From contig NZ_JAGGOZ010000010.1 of assembly GCF_018614075.1 (NCBI RefSeq), positions 89,127 through 153,126 of the forward strand: a DNA stretch of 64,000 bases, in the 5' to 3' direction. Below, piece by piece: positions 26,511-35,733 of the stretch. Position numbers and translations under genes: made by a program. Below the pieces are notes generated by a model. The model did not search any database and was not told where the DNA came from. It saw nothing but the letters and a program-made list of their open reading frames with translations. The stretch's first letter is position 1. Each line of letters begins with the position of its first letter. Source of the stretch: Streptomyces sp. ISL-94 (GTDB lineage: Bacteria; Actinomycetota; Actinomycetes; Streptomycetales; Streptomycetaceae).

Positions 26511-26546
26511 CCACCCCCGCGGGAGCGGACTGGCATCATCGGCGGT

Positions 26547-27494
26547 ATGACAAGTCCGTTGCCGCTCCTGCCCCCGAACGCCCGCGTCTTCGTCGCCGGC
26601 CACCGCGGCCTCGTGGGGTCCGCGGTCGCCCGCCGGCTCACCGCCGACGGCCACGAGGTGCTCACCCGGGGCCGCGCCGACCTCGATCTGCGGGACGCCG
26701 CCGCGACCGGGGCGTACCTCCGCGACGTGCGCCCGGACGCGGTCGTGCTGGCCGCCGCCAAGGTCGGCGGGATCATGGCGAACAGCACCTACCCGGTGCA
26801 GTTCCTGGAGGAGAACCTGCAGATCCAGCTCAGCGTGATCGGCGGCGCCCACGCCGCCGGCGTCGCCCGGCTGCTCTTCCTCGGCTCCTCCTGCATCTAC
26901 CCGAAGCTGGCCCCCCAGCCCATCCGCGAGGACGCCCTGCTGACCGGCCCGCTGGAGCCGACCAACGAGGCCTACGCCCTCGCCAAGATCGCCGGCATCG
27001 TCCAGGTCCAGTCGTACCGCAAGCAGTACGGGGCCTCGTACATCTCGGCCATGCCGACGAACCTCTACGGCCCGGGCGACAACTTCGACCTGGAGTCCTC
27101 GCACGTCCTGCCCGCCCTCATCCGCCGCTTCCACGAAGCCGCCGCCGAGGGCCGCGAGGAGGTCACCCTGTGGGGCTCCGGCACCCCGCGCCGGGAGTTC
27201 CTGCACGTCGACGACCTGGCCGCCGCCTGCGCCGTGCTGCTGGAGCGCTACGACGGCGACGAGCCCGTCAACATCGGCTGCGGCGAGGACCTGACCATCA
27301 AGGAGCTGGCCGAGATCGTCGCCGAGGTGACCGGCTTCCAGGGCCGGCTCGCCTGGGACACCTCGAAGCCGGACGGCACCCCCCGCAAGCTCCTGGACGT
27401 CGGCCGCCTGACCTCGCTCGGCTGGAAGCCCGGCATCCCGTTGCGGGACGGCATCGCCGCCACCTACCAGTGGTGGCTGGCCGAGCAGGGCTGA
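26547..27494 (+). CDS. fcl: GDP-L-fucose synthase
   Basis: Epimerises and reduces the Gmd product to GDP-L-fucose. A 315-residue extended SDR with VAGHRGLVGSAV (NADP), LGSSCIYPK and NEAYALAKIAG (catalytic Ser, Tyr and Lys), and LWGSGTPRREFLHVDDLA, all typical of Fcl/WcaG. ATG at 26547 is chosen from homologue length; only a weak GGCGG precedes it, and the frame is open far upstream through the minisatellite. With gmd it supplies fucose for the polysaccharide. Confidence 0.93.
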   Translation: MTSPLPLLPPNARVFVAGHRGLVGSAVARRLTADGHEVLTRGRADLDLRDAAATGAYLRDVRPDAVVLAAAKVGGIMANSTYPVQFLEENLQIQLSVIGGAHAAGVARLLFLGSSCIYPKLAPQPIREDALLTGPLEPTNEAYALAKIAGIVQVQSYRKQYGASYISAMPTNLYGPGDNFDLESSHVLPALIRRFHEAAAEGREEVTLWGSGTPRREFLHVDDLAAACAVLLERYDGDEPVNIGCGEDLTIKELAEIVAEVTGFQGRLAWDTSKPDGTPRKLLDVGRLTSLGWKPGIPLRDGIAATYQWWLAEQG

Positions 27495-27513
27495 TCGCAC
27501 GGGCCACGGCCCC

Positions 27514-28989
27514 TCAGTACGCTCCGCGGCCGTCGACGACGGCGCGGATCGTACGGCCCATGACGTCGACGTCACTGGTGAAGGACCAGTTGTCGACGTA
27601 CTGGAGGTCCAGCTGGATCGTTTCGTCCCACGACAGGTCGGACCGCCCGCTGATCTGCCACAGCCCCGTCATCCCGGGCCGCACGGTGAGCCGGCGCAGT
27701 TCGACCTCGCCGTACCGCGCCACCTCCTCCGGCAGCGGCGGGCGCGGGCCGACCAGCGACATGTGGCCTGTCAGTACGTTGAGCAGCTGCGGCAGTTCGT
27801 CCAGCGAGGTGCGGCGCAGCAGCCGGCCCACCCGGGTCACCCGGGGGTCGCGGCGGATCTTGAACATCAGGCCGTCGTTCTCGTTGGCCCCGGACAGTTC
27901 GGCCTTGCGCGCGTCGGCGTCCACGACCATGGTGCGGAACTTCCACATCACGAACGGGACTCCGTCGCGGCCGATGCGCCGCTGCCGGTAGAAGGCCGGG
28001 CCGCGCGAGCCGAGGCGGATCGCCAGGACGATGCCGAGGAAGAGCGGGGAGAGCAGCAGCAGCCCGGCCGCGGCGCCCACCCGGTCCAGCGCCGACTTGA
28101 GCAGGGTCTGCACGCCCCGGCTGACTGGCGGCACCACCCGCAGCACGGCCAGGCCGCCGGCGGACAGGGTCTCCAGCCGCTTGACGGAGACCTCCACCAG
28201 CCCGGGGAAGACGGCCAGTTCCAGCCCGGCGTCGTGCAGGGCCCAGGCGACCCGGCGCAGCCGCTCCCCCGAGATCCGCGCGCCGGGGGCCACCAGCACC
28301 AGGTCGGCGCGATGGCTTGCGACGGCTCCGAGCACGGCCGCGGAGTCGCCGCCGGGCGCCTCGGGCATCGCCGCGCCGAGCCGGGCCGCGACGGGCACTC
28401 CGCTGACGAGGGATCCGGCGCCGACCGCCACCACGCCCACGACCACGTACGGATGGTCGGTGCGCGCCGCGAGGTGGGCGATGACGTCCTCGGCGGCGTC
28501 GGGCTCGCCGACGACCAGGACCCGGCTGACGGCCTGCGCCTCGCGGCGGGCGGCCGAGAGGTGGCGGTAGGTCAGTTTGTGGCACGCGACGGTGATCAGC
28601 AGGGCGGGCAGCAGGGCCCCGAGGGCGGATAACCGGGGGGTGTCCTCCTCCGTCACCACCCGGGCCACGGCCAGGACACCGATGAGAATCAGCCAGTCGT
28701 GGAGGACGGGCAGCACTCCGCGGGACTCGCCGAGCGCCCGGGTCGAGTAGCGCCGGCGCAGCGCCTGCACCCCGGTCCACGCCAGGGCGGCGCCGAGGGC
28801 GCAGTAGAGGGGTCTGACCTGCTCCGCGGCCTCGAAGACGAGGCCCACGGGGACGGCGGCACCGAGGATGTCGGCGGTGACGGCGGCCGGCAGGTACCAG
28901 CGGGCCTTGTCACCGAGGCGCCGTGCGGGCAGAGCTGACCCCCTGGCCGTTCCGGCCACTCTTTGCGCAGGAAAATGGACATGCCTCAT
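27514..28989 (-). CDS. Polyprenyl-phosphate glycosylphosphotransferase (priming enzyme, WcaJ/CpsE type)
   Basis: Transfers a sugar-1-phosphate to undecaprenyl phosphate to start the repeat unit. The 491-residue protein has an N-terminal block of four or five transmembrane helices, a CoA-binding-like middle domain (SRVLVVGEPDAAEDVIAHL) and a C-terminal bacterial sugar transferase domain from about 310: YRQRRIGRDGVPFVMWKFRTM, RTSLDELPQLLNVL, MSLVGPRPPLPEEV and RPGMTGLWQISGRSDLSW. ATG at 28989 follows AGGGGGG. It converges on fcl with only 19 bases between stops, and this priming step completes the Wzx/Wzy pathway. Confidence 0.93.
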   Translation of the reverse strand: MRHVHFPAQRVAGTARGSALPARRLGDKARWYLPAAVTADILGAAVPVGLVFEAAEQVRPLYCALGAALAWTGVQALRRRYSTRALGESRGVLPVLHDWLILIGVLAVARVVTEEDTPRLSALGALLPALLITVACHKLTYRHLSAARREAQAVSRVLVVGEPDAAEDVIAHLAARTDHPYVVVGVVAVGAGSLVSGVPVAARLGAAMPEAPGGDSAAVLGAVASHRADLVLVAPGARISGERLRRVAWALHDAGLELAVFPGLVEVSVKRLETLSAGGLAVLRVVPPVSRGVQTLLKSALDRVGAAAGLLLLSPLFLGIVLAIRLGSRGPAFYRQRRIGRDGVPFVMWKFRTMVVDADARKAELSGANENDGLMFKIRRDPRVTRVGRLLRRTSLDELPQLLNVLTGHMSLVGPRPPLPEEVARYGEVELRRLTVRPGMTGLWQISGRSDLSWDETIQLDLQYVDNWSFTSDVDVMGRTIRAVVDGRGAY

Positions 28990-29372
28990 GGGCCCCCCTG
29001 GCACGTGGTCTATGGCAGCGGCGACGGTCCACGGCTTCCCCAAGCCTCGGACATGTGTCGCACCGGCAAACAGTACGACAAACACCCGTACGGTAAATGC
29101 CGTTTGGCTTTACCGGACCTCTTATTGCTCAAGCGTTAGCAACCGGTACCAATCATTCCGAATGACGGGCTCCGCAGGGTCCCACACGAAGGTGAAGAGT
29201 TCGGATACCGGATACGTCTCTTCGGACAACGAACCGTTTCCGGCCAACATTTTGACGCGGCCCTGACATTGCGTCCTGTAAGTGGCACTCTTCGACCGTT
29301 CATCGCACCAGCCCTGATCTGCCCGGAGGCCCACCCAGCCGTCCGGATACCCCCTTGCAGAAGGAGTCTGCG
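28990..29372. other. Divergent promoter region between the priming enzyme and the protease
   Basis: A 383-base AT-richer gap holding promoters for both flanking genes. Besides the inverted repeat at 29091-29115, a leftward frame of 70 codons exists (29122-29334) but has no codon bias or family and is not called. Confidence 0.5.
29091..29115. promoter_or_regulatory. Inverted repeat, candidate operator of the priming enzyme gene
   Basis: Arms CGGTAAA and TTTACCG, with inner GCC and GGC around GTTT, form a 10-pair stem with one unpaired T. It lies about 100 bases upstream of the priming enzyme ATG. Confidence 0.4.
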
Positions 29373-31640
29373 TTGAGTCCCACCCCCCACAGGCGTGCCA
29401 CCGCGGCCGGCGCGCTCATTGCCGCGGCAGCCATGCTCGCCGTAGGCATACAGGCCGGCACCGCAACCGCCGACGCCACCGCGTCGCAGGCCCGCACGGC
29501 TGCACAGCCCAACCCGGGCGCGGCCAACCGCGCACTCAGCGCCTCGGAGCGTGCGACGCTCCTGGCCGAGGCCAACTCCACCACAGCGCAGGCTGCCAAG
29601 GCCCTCGGCCTCGGCAGCGGCGAGAAGCTCGTCGTCCGCGATGTCGTCAGGGACGCGGACGGCACCACGCACACCACGTACGAGCGGACCTACGACGGTC
29701 TTCCGGTACTCGGCGGCGACCTGACGGTCCACGCCAAGGACGGCGCCACCAAGAGCGTCACCAAGGCCACCCACCACGAGATCAAGGTCGCCGACACCAG
29801 CCCCTTGGTCACCCCGGCGGCCGCGGAGGGCCAGGCGATCGCCGCCGCCAGCGCCGCGGGCTCCAAGGAGGCCAAGGCCTCCAAGGGCGCCCGCAAGGTG
29901 ATCTGGGCGGCCGAGGGAGTTCCAGTCCTCGCCTTCGAGACCGTGGTCGGCGGCCTCCAGGACGACGGCACCCCGAGCGAGCTCCACGTGGTGACGAACG
30001 CCAAGACCGGCGCGAAGATCACCGAGTGGCAGGCCATCGAGACCGGCACCGGCAACACGCAGTACAGCGGCCAGGTGACCCTCGGAACGTCCCAGTCGGG
30101 CAGCAACTACACGCTGACCGACGCGGGGCGGGGCAGCCACAAGACGTACAACCTCAACCACGGCTCCTCCGGCACCGGCACGCTCTTCGCCGGCACGGAC
30201 GACATCTGGGGCAACGGCCTGGCCTCCAACCTGGAGACGGCCGGCGCGGACGCACACTACGGCGCCCAGGTCACGTGGGACTACTACAAGAACGTGCACG
30301 GCCGCAACGGCCTGCGCAACGACGGCGTGGCCCCGTACAGCCGGGTCCACTACGGCAACGCCTACGTCAACGCGTTCTGGGACGACTCCTGCTTCTGCAT
30401 GACCTACGGCGACGGCGAGGGCAACAACAAGCCGCTCACCTCGATCGACGTGGCCGCGCACGAGATGACCCACGGCCTGACCTCGGTCACCGGCAACATG
30501 ACCTACAGCGGCGAGCCCGGCGGTCTGAACGAGGCCACCTCCGACATCATGGCGGCGGCGGTCGAGTTCTACGCCAACAACCCGCAGGACGTCGGCGACT
30601 ACCTGGTCGGCGAGAAGATCGACATCAACGGCAACGGCACCCCGCTGCGCTACATGGACAAGCCGAGCAAGGACGGCGGATCCAAGGACTCCTGGTACTC
30701 CGGCATCGGCTCCATCGACGTGCACTACTCCTCCGGCCCGGCCAACCACTGGTACTACCTGGCCTCCGAGGGCTCCGGCGCCAAGGTCGTCAACGGCGTG
30801 AGCTACAACTCGCCGACCTCCGACGGCCTCCCGGTCACCGCGATCGGCCGCGACGCCGCGTCCAAGATCTGGTTCCGCGCGCTGACGGTCGGCTACTTCA
30901 AGTCGAACACCAACTACGCGGCGGCCCGTACGGCCACCCTGCAGGCGGCGGCCGACCTGTACGGCCAGGGCTCGGCCACCTACAACAACGTGGCCAACGC
31001 CTGGGCGGGCATCGGCGTCGGCGCCCGCATCGTGAACGGTGTCACGGTCACCAACCCGGGCAACCAGAACACCGTCACCGGCAGCGCCGTCAGCCTCCAG
31101 GTCCAGGCCACCAGCACCAACGCCGGTGCCCTGAGCTACGCGGCCACCGGTCTGCCGACCGGCCTGTCGATCAACTCCTCGACCGGCCTGATCACGGGTA
31201 CGGCCTCCACCGCCGGCACCTACAACACCACCGTCACGGTGACCGACTCGGCGAACCAGACCGGTACGGCGTCCTTCACCTGGACCGTCGGGACCAGCCA
31301 GCCGAGCGTCTTCGAGAACACCACGGACTACCAGATCGCGGACAACTCCACCGTGGAGTCCCCGATCACCGTGACGCGCACGGGCAACGCCTCGAGCGCC
31401 CTGAAGGTGGACGTGAACATCGTCCACACCTACGTCGGTGACCTGCGGGTCGACCTGGTCGCCCCCGACGGCTCCGTCTACAACCTGCGCAACCGCTCCG
31501 GCGGCAGCGCGGACAACATCGTCCAGTCCTTCACCGTGGACGCCTCCTCCGAGGTCGCCCAGGGTGTGTGGAAGCTGCGGGTCGCGGACCTCGCCAGCCT
31601 GGACACCGGCTACATCAACAGCTGGAAGCTCACCTTCTGA
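29373..31640 (+). CDS. Secreted M4 (thermolysin-like) zinc metalloprotease with P-domain
   Basis: A 755-residue secreted pre-pro-protease. The start is TTG at 29373: GGAG lies seven bases before it, better than the TTG at 29355. A Sec signal (about residues 1-32) is followed by an FTP/PepSY propeptide (LVVRDVVRDADGTTHTTYER). The M4 catalytic domain carries the zinc motif HEMTH (H363, H367) and GGLNEATSD (E387). After it come a putative Ig domain (He_PIG type, about 555-635) and a C-terminal P-proprotein domain (YVGDLRVDLVAPDGSVY). It digests extracellular protein after self-removal of the propeptide. A homologous neutral protease sits beside the glg genes in S. coelicolor, as I recall. Confidence 0.95.
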   Translation: MSPTPHRRATAAGALIAAAAMLAVGIQAGTATADATASQARTAAQPNPGAANRALSASERATLLAEANSTTAQAAKALGLGSGEKLVVRDVVRDADGTTHTTYERTYDGLPVLGGDLTVHAKDGATKSVTKATHHEIKVADTSPLVTPAAAEGQAIAAASAAGSKEAKASKGARKVIWAAEGVPVLAFETVVGGLQDDGTPSELHVVTNAKTGAKITEWQAIETGTGNTQYSGQVTLGTSQSGSNYTLTDAGRGSHKTYNLNHGSSGTGTLFAGTDDIWGNGLASNLETAGADAHYGAQVTWDYYKNVHGRNGLRNDGVAPYSRVHYGNAYVNAFWDDSCFCMTYGDGEGNNKPLTSIDVAAHEMTHGLTSVTGNMTYSGEPGGLNEATSDIMAAAVEFYANNPQDVGDYLVGEKIDINGNGTPLRYMDKPSKDGGSKDSWYSGIGSIDVHYSSGPANHWYYLASEGSGAKVVNGVSYNSPTSDGLPVTAIGRDAASKIWFRALTVGYFKSNTNYAAARTATLQAAADLYGQGSATYNNVANAWAGIGVGARIVNGVTVTNPGNQNTVTGSAVSLQVQATSTNAGALSYAATGLPTGLSINSSTGLITGTASTAGTYNTTVTVTDSANQTGTASFTWTVGTSQPSVFENTTDYQIADNSTVESPITVTRTGNASSALKVDVNIVHTYVGDLRVDLVAPDGSVYNLRNRSGGSADNIVQSFTVDASSEVAQGVWKLRVADLASLDTGYINSWKLTF

Positions 31641-31685
31641 CCCCACCGGGGTGAGGTGAGCACCTGCTGAACCGTTTGACCACGG

Positions 31686-31717
31686 GGCCGCCCGGGAGAA
31701 GACCTCCCCGGGCGGCC
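31686..31717. terminator. Bidirectional hairpin terminator
   Basis: Perfect 11-base arms GGCCGCCCGGG and CCCGGGCGGCC with a 10-base loop lie between the ends of the protease gene and the convergent acidic-repeat gene. Confidence 0.75.
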
Positions 31718-31729
31718 CTGTTCCATATG

Positions 31730-32383
31730 TCAGCCAATCGTGCGGAAGATCGTGCTCAAGAGGTCGTCCTCCTCCGGCCCTTCCCCTTCCCTCTCCTCGC
31801 CGGCCTGGTCGTCACGACCGGCGTATTCCGGGCGGCCCTGCTCGCCGCTGCCCTCGTCATCACGGCCGATCGAGTCACCACGGCCCTCGTCGTCACGGCC
31901 CTGCTCGCCACGGCCCTCGTCATCACGGCCGTTCCATTCGCCGCGGCCCGCGTCGCCACGGCCCTCGTCATCACGGCCGTTCCATTCGCCGCGGCCCTCG
32001 TCGTCACGGCCCGCGCCGTGCTCTTCGACCGGCTTGAAGAAGACCGAGACGGCCTCCACGCCCCGCGCCCGCTCGCCCGGCCGCAGCGTCCGCTCCGCCT
32101 TGCCGTCGCACGTGCGGTTGTCGAAGAGCACCGCGAGGGACTCGGTCTCGTTCAGCACCTCGACGGCCGGCTCCGCCTCGGAGGTGCGCGTCAGCACGTA
32201 GCAGGTGTCGTTTTGCGCGGGCCGGATCTGCGCGGTGCGGTCGTCGCCGTCCTCGTCGACGAACCGGTAGTGGAGCGTGCCGAGGCTGTGGTCGCCGTGG
32301 TCGTCGGCCAGCGACGGGCCGGCGGTGGGCAGGACGAGAGCGAGGGCGCCGGCGAACACGGCGGCGGTGGTACGAATGCGCAT
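31730..32383 (-). CDS. Secreted protein with acidic GRDDEGRGE repeats
   Basis: A 217-residue exported protein with a Sec signal ending in SLADDH. A globular part (about residues 27-120) carries two Cys (DTCYVL and NRTCDGK). It is followed by a low-complexity tail with about six copies of GRDDEGRG joined by EWN, DA or EQ, and a final acidic segment. The repeats are also visible as DNA tandem repeats at roughly 31840-32010, in units of 3 bases multiples. The tail is strongly hydrophilic and might bind cations or wall polymers. No family is recognised. ATG at 32383 was chosen for the signal peptide; its ribosome site is weak. Confidence 0.75.
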   Translation of the reverse strand: MRIRTTAAVFAGALALVLPTAGPSLADDHGDHSLGTLHYRFVDEDGDDRTAQIRPAQNDTCYVLTRTSEAEPAVEVLNETESLAVLFDNRTCDGKAERTLRPGERARGVEAVSVFFKPVEEHGAGRDDEGRGEWNGRDDEGRGDAGRGEWNGRDDEGRGEQGRDDEGRGDSIGRDDEGSGEQGRPEYAGRDDQAGEEREGEGPEEDDLLSTIFRTIG

Positions 32384-32627
32384 GGGAGTCCATTTCTCGG
32401 GTTCCGCGGATACCGGGTCCGGTGGCATCCGCAGGGCAGCGTAGGAGCGGACCCCTGTGCCGAAACGATTCGGCGGGCGCAGCACGTTCGAATGTTCACC
32501 CGTCAGATGCCCCGGCCACCCGCCTTATGGCCGGGTCGTGTTACCGCCGTGCGCAGTGTGAAGCGGACCGGGCCGCTCATGGAGGACGGGCGGCCGGTGG
32601 ACCCGCCGCCCGTCCCCTGAGCAACCG

Positions 32628-35264
32628 CTACCGCAGGAGTACGCCGCCCCCCGCGTCCGTGTCCACCGGGCCCGCGACCAGGCCCAGTTCGGCCGGGCTC
32701 GCCAGCAGCGGGTGCGTCGGCAGGATGCGGACCGTGTAGCCGAAGGGCCCCGTACGGTCCAGGGCGAGCGGGCCCTCGTACACCCAGCGCCCCTCCAGGT
32801 CGGGGCCGGCGGCCGGCTTGAGCGGGAAGGCCCGGCCGTCCCGGATCACGTCCTGCGGGTCCACCCGCCCGGCGACGGCCTGGACCTCCACGTCCTCGGG
32901 TGCGAGCGCGTCCAGGGAGACCTGCACGCGCAGGGTGAGGGTGGCCCCCAGCTCGGCGGTGCCGTTGAGGGGAGCCGCGGCCAGGGCCTCGATGTGCCCG
33001 ACGCCGACCCGCGGCCAGGCCGCCCGGACCCGCCCCTTCCACCAGGCGAGGTCGCGCGCCGCCTCCGGGGTGAGGGCGCGGTGGGCGAGCGCGGCCGGCG
33101 CGTACAGCCGCTCCACGTACTCCCGCACCATCCGCCCGGCCAGCACCTTCGGGCCGAGCGAGACCAGGGTGCGCCGGACCATCTCGATCCACCGCACCGG
33201 GAGCCCGGTGCCCTGGGCCCGGTCGTAGAAGCGGGGCGCGACCCGGCCCTCGATCAGCTCGTAGAGAGCGCCCGCCTCCAGGTGGTCCCGGCGGTCCTCG
33301 TCCGCCCCGAGCCCGTCGGCGGTCGGGATGGCCCAGCCGAAGTCGGGCTCGAACCACTCGTCCCACCAGCCGTCCAGCACGGACAGGTTGAGGCAGCCGT
33401 TCAGCGCGGCCTTCATCCCGCTGGTCCCGCACGCCTCCAGCGGCCGCAGCGGGTTGTTCAGCCAGACGTCGCAGCCCGGGTAGAGCTTCTGCGCCATCGC
33501 CATGCCGTAGTCGGGGAGGAAGACGATCCGGTGGCGCACCCGCGGGTCGTCCGCGAACCGCACGAGCTCCTGCACGAGCCGCTTCCCGGCGTCGTCCGCC
33601 GGGTGCGCCTTGCCCGCGACCACGATCTGCACCGGCCGGTCCGGGTCGAGCAGGAGACGGCGCAGCCGGTCCGGGTCGCGCAGCATCAGGGTCAGGCGCT
33701 TGTACGAGGGCACCCGGCGGGCGAAACCGATGGTGAGCACGTCCGGGTCGAGCACGGAGTCCACCCAGCCCAGTTCGGCGTCGGCGGCCCCGCGCTGGCG
33801 CCAGGAGGCCCGCAGCCGGTCCCGCACCTCCTGGACCAGCTGCTCGCGCAGCACCCGGCGCAGGTCCCACACGTCCTGGTCCGGGATGTCGGCGACCGCG
33901 TCCCAGCGCGGCGAGCCGCCGACGGACAGCGCGTGCTCCGTCCGTCCGGCGCCGATCTGGCGGGCGCCGACGCGGACGACCTCGGGTGCCACCCAGCTGG
34001 GGGCGTGGACCCCGTTGGTGACGGAGGTGATGGGCACGTCGGACGGGTCGAAACCGGGCCACAGCCCGGCGAACATCTCCCGGCTGACCGCGCCGTGCAG
34101 GGTGGACACCCCGTTGGCCCGCTGGGCCAGGCGCAGCCCCATGACGGCCATGTTGAAGACGCCCGGGTCGCCGCCGGGGTAGGACTCGGCGCCCAGCTCC
34201 AGGATCCGCTCGACGGGTACGCCGTCCAGCTCCCCGCCCTCTCCGAAGTGCCGGGCGACCAAGGCCCGCTCGAAGCGGTCGATGCCGGCCGGGACGGGGG
34301 TGTGCGTGGTGAACACGGTCCCGGCGCGGACCGCCTCGACGGCGGCGTCGAAGCCGAGGCCGCGCTCCCGCTCCAGTTCCCTTATGCGCTCCAGCCCCAG
34401 GAACCCGGCGTGACCCTCGTTGGTGTGGAACACCTCGGGGTCCGGATGCCCGGTGATCTGGCAGTACGCGCGGACGGCCCGCACCCCGCCGATCCCCAGC
34501 AGCATCTCCTGCAACAGCCGGTGGTCGCTGCCGCCTCCGTAGAGCCGGTCGGTCACCTCGCGGGCCGCGGCGTCGTTGTCCTCGACGTCGGAGTCCAGGA
34601 GCAGCAGCGGTACCCGCCCGACGCGGGCCTGCCAGATGTGCGCGTGCAGGGCGCGCCCGCCGGGCAGGGTCAGCGAGACCCGGGCCGGGGTCCCGTCCTC
34701 CTGGCGGACCAGGTCGAGGGGGAGTTCGTTGGGGTCGAGTACGGGATAGTGCTCCTGCTGCCAGCCGTCGCGGGAGAGGGACTGGCGGAAGTAGCCGTGC
34801 CGGTAGAGCAGTCCTACCCCGATGAGCGGGACTCCGAGGTCGCTGGCGGCTTTCAGATGGTCCCCGGCGAGGATGCCGAGGCCGCCGGAGTACTGGGGCA
34901 GGGCGGCGGTGATCCCGAATTCGGGGGAGAAATAGGCAAGGGCGGCGGGCAGTTCCGGGCCGTTCTCCTGGTTCTGGTACCACCTCCCGCCGTTGACGTA
35001 GTCATCGAGGTCGGCAGCGGCGGCGGTGAGCCGCCGCAGGAACCGGCGGTCGGCGGCCAGCTCCGCCAGCCGGGTGGCGGAGACGGCACCGAGGAGCCGG
35101 ACGGGGTCGCCGGCGGCGGCCTGCCAGCCCTCGGGGTCGACGGATTGGAAGAGATCGCGGGTCTCGGCATGCCACGACCAGCGCAGATTGCGCGCGAGGT
35201 CGGCGAGCGGCAGCAGAGGCTCAGGGAGGACGGGGCGCACGGTGAATCGACGGATAGCCTTCAC
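32628..35264 (-). CDS. glgP: Alpha-glucan phosphorylase
   Basis: Phosphorolyses alpha-1,4-glucan to glucose-1-phosphate (GT35, pyridoxal phosphate enzyme). GTG at 35264 follows GAAGGTGG and gives 878 residues. The N-terminus NLRWSWHAETRDLF is the DUF3417 region of the short bacterial type. Catalytic signatures include YFSPEFGI, QYSGGLGILAGDHLKAASD, FHTNEGHAGF, TVFTTHTPVPAG and EACGTSGMKAALNG with the PLP lysine. It diverges from the GlgE operon and would degrade the glucan that operon makes, or its maltooligosaccharides. Confidence 0.95.
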   Translation of the reverse strand: MKAIRRFTVRPVLPEPLLPLADLARNLRWSWHAETRDLFQSVDPEGWQAAAGDPVRLLGAVSATRLAELAADRRFLRRLTAAAADLDDYVNGGRWYQNQENGPELPAALAYFSPEFGITAALPQYSGGLGILAGDHLKAASDLGVPLIGVGLLYRHGYFRQSLSRDGWQQEHYPVLDPNELPLDLVRQEDGTPARVSLTLPGGRALHAHIWQARVGRVPLLLLDSDVEDNDAAAREVTDRLYGGGSDHRLLQEMLLGIGGVRAVRAYCQITGHPDPEVFHTNEGHAGFLGLERIRELERERGLGFDAAVEAVRAGTVFTTHTPVPAGIDRFERALVARHFGEGGELDGVPVERILELGAESYPGGDPGVFNMAVMGLRLAQRANGVSTLHGAVSREMFAGLWPGFDPSDVPITSVTNGVHAPSWVAPEVVRVGARQIGAGRTEHALSVGGSPRWDAVADIPDQDVWDLRRVLREQLVQEVRDRLRASWRQRGAADAELGWVDSVLDPDVLTIGFARRVPSYKRLTLMLRDPDRLRRLLLDPDRPVQIVVAGKAHPADDAGKRLVQELVRFADDPRVRHRIVFLPDYGMAMAQKLYPGCDVWLNNPLRPLEACGTSGMKAALNGCLNLSVLDGWWDEWFEPDFGWAIPTADGLGADEDRRDHLEAGALYELIEGRVAPRFYDRAQGTGLPVRWIEMVRRTLVSLGPKVLAGRMVREYVERLYAPAALAHRALTPEAARDLAWWKGRVRAAWPRVGVGHIEALAAAPLNGTAELGATLTLRVQVSLDALAPEDVEVQAVAGRVDPQDVIRDGRAFPLKPAAGPDLEGRWVYEGPLALDRTGPFGYTVRILPTHPLLASPAELGLVAGPVDTDAGGGVLLR

Positions 35265-35421
35265 GTGTTCCACCTTCGCAGGGGATGACGGATCGGAGCG
35301 GCCGCACCACGCTGTGCATCCGCGCATCACCCCCGGAAGGCTAGCGTCGCCGGACCCCCGCGACCATGCCGCCTCCGGAGCCCGGCCGGGCTCCGCGGCC
35401 CTCGCCGGGCACCCCCGCACG

Positions 35422-35733
35422 GTCGCCGGCCACAAGGGGCACCTTCCCGTGGTCCCGCTCCACGAGCGGCTGGAGATCGTGCGCGCGGTGGACCACGTCG
35501 ACGAGGCGGTGGCCGACTCCACGATGGAGAAGATGGAGGCCTGGCGGCAGGTCGGCTTCCACCGCCTGTTCAAGGGCGAGGACTGGAAGGGCACCGCCCG
35601 CGGCGCCCAGTGGGAGCGCGACTTCGCCGCCGTGGGCGTCGAGGTGGTCTACCTCCCGTACACGGTGCACGTCTCCAGCACGAAGCTCCGCCGGATGCTC
35701 GACGTCCTGGTCGAGGCGAACGACCGCCGCTAG
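35422..35733 (+). pseudogene. Truncated cytidylyltransferase relic
   Basis: The frame matches the C-terminal two thirds of the cytidylyltransferase at 12352-12870: VPLHERLEIVRAV, FKGEDWKGTARG and VYLPYTVHVSSTKLRRMLD correspond to its VERLEIV, FKGDDWRGTPKG and VHTSSTQLRRALD. The N-terminal part with the HIGH nucleotide-binding motif is absent, and sequence upstream to 35265 does not encode it in any frame I could read. It cannot be active. It may be the remnant of a duplicated gene whose 5' half was lost when this junction with glgP formed. Confidence 0.75.

Larger units (their letters stand above)
25981..26546. other. 566-base repeat-rich region between gmd and fcl
   Basis: No gene is recognised. 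It holds the divergent promoters of gmd and fcl, a 107-base inverted repeat and a 15-base minisatellite. The fcl reading frame is open through most of it, which is a composition effect of the repeats rather than evidence of translation. Confidence 0.6.

Noticed and set aside
25965..26546. N-terminal extension of fcl through the minisatellite
   Set aside because: The frame is open, but it would add a collagen-like Gly/Pro tail absent from known GDP-fucose synthases, and homologues start near MTSPLPLL.
29122..29334. 70-codon leftward frame before the metalloprotease
   Set aside because: No ribosome site, no codon-position bias, and it lies in the promoter region.
29136..31646. Leftward frame of 836 codons opposite the metalloprotease
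   Set aside because: Low-complexity Val/Gly/Asp-rich composition typical of the antisense of GC-rich genes.
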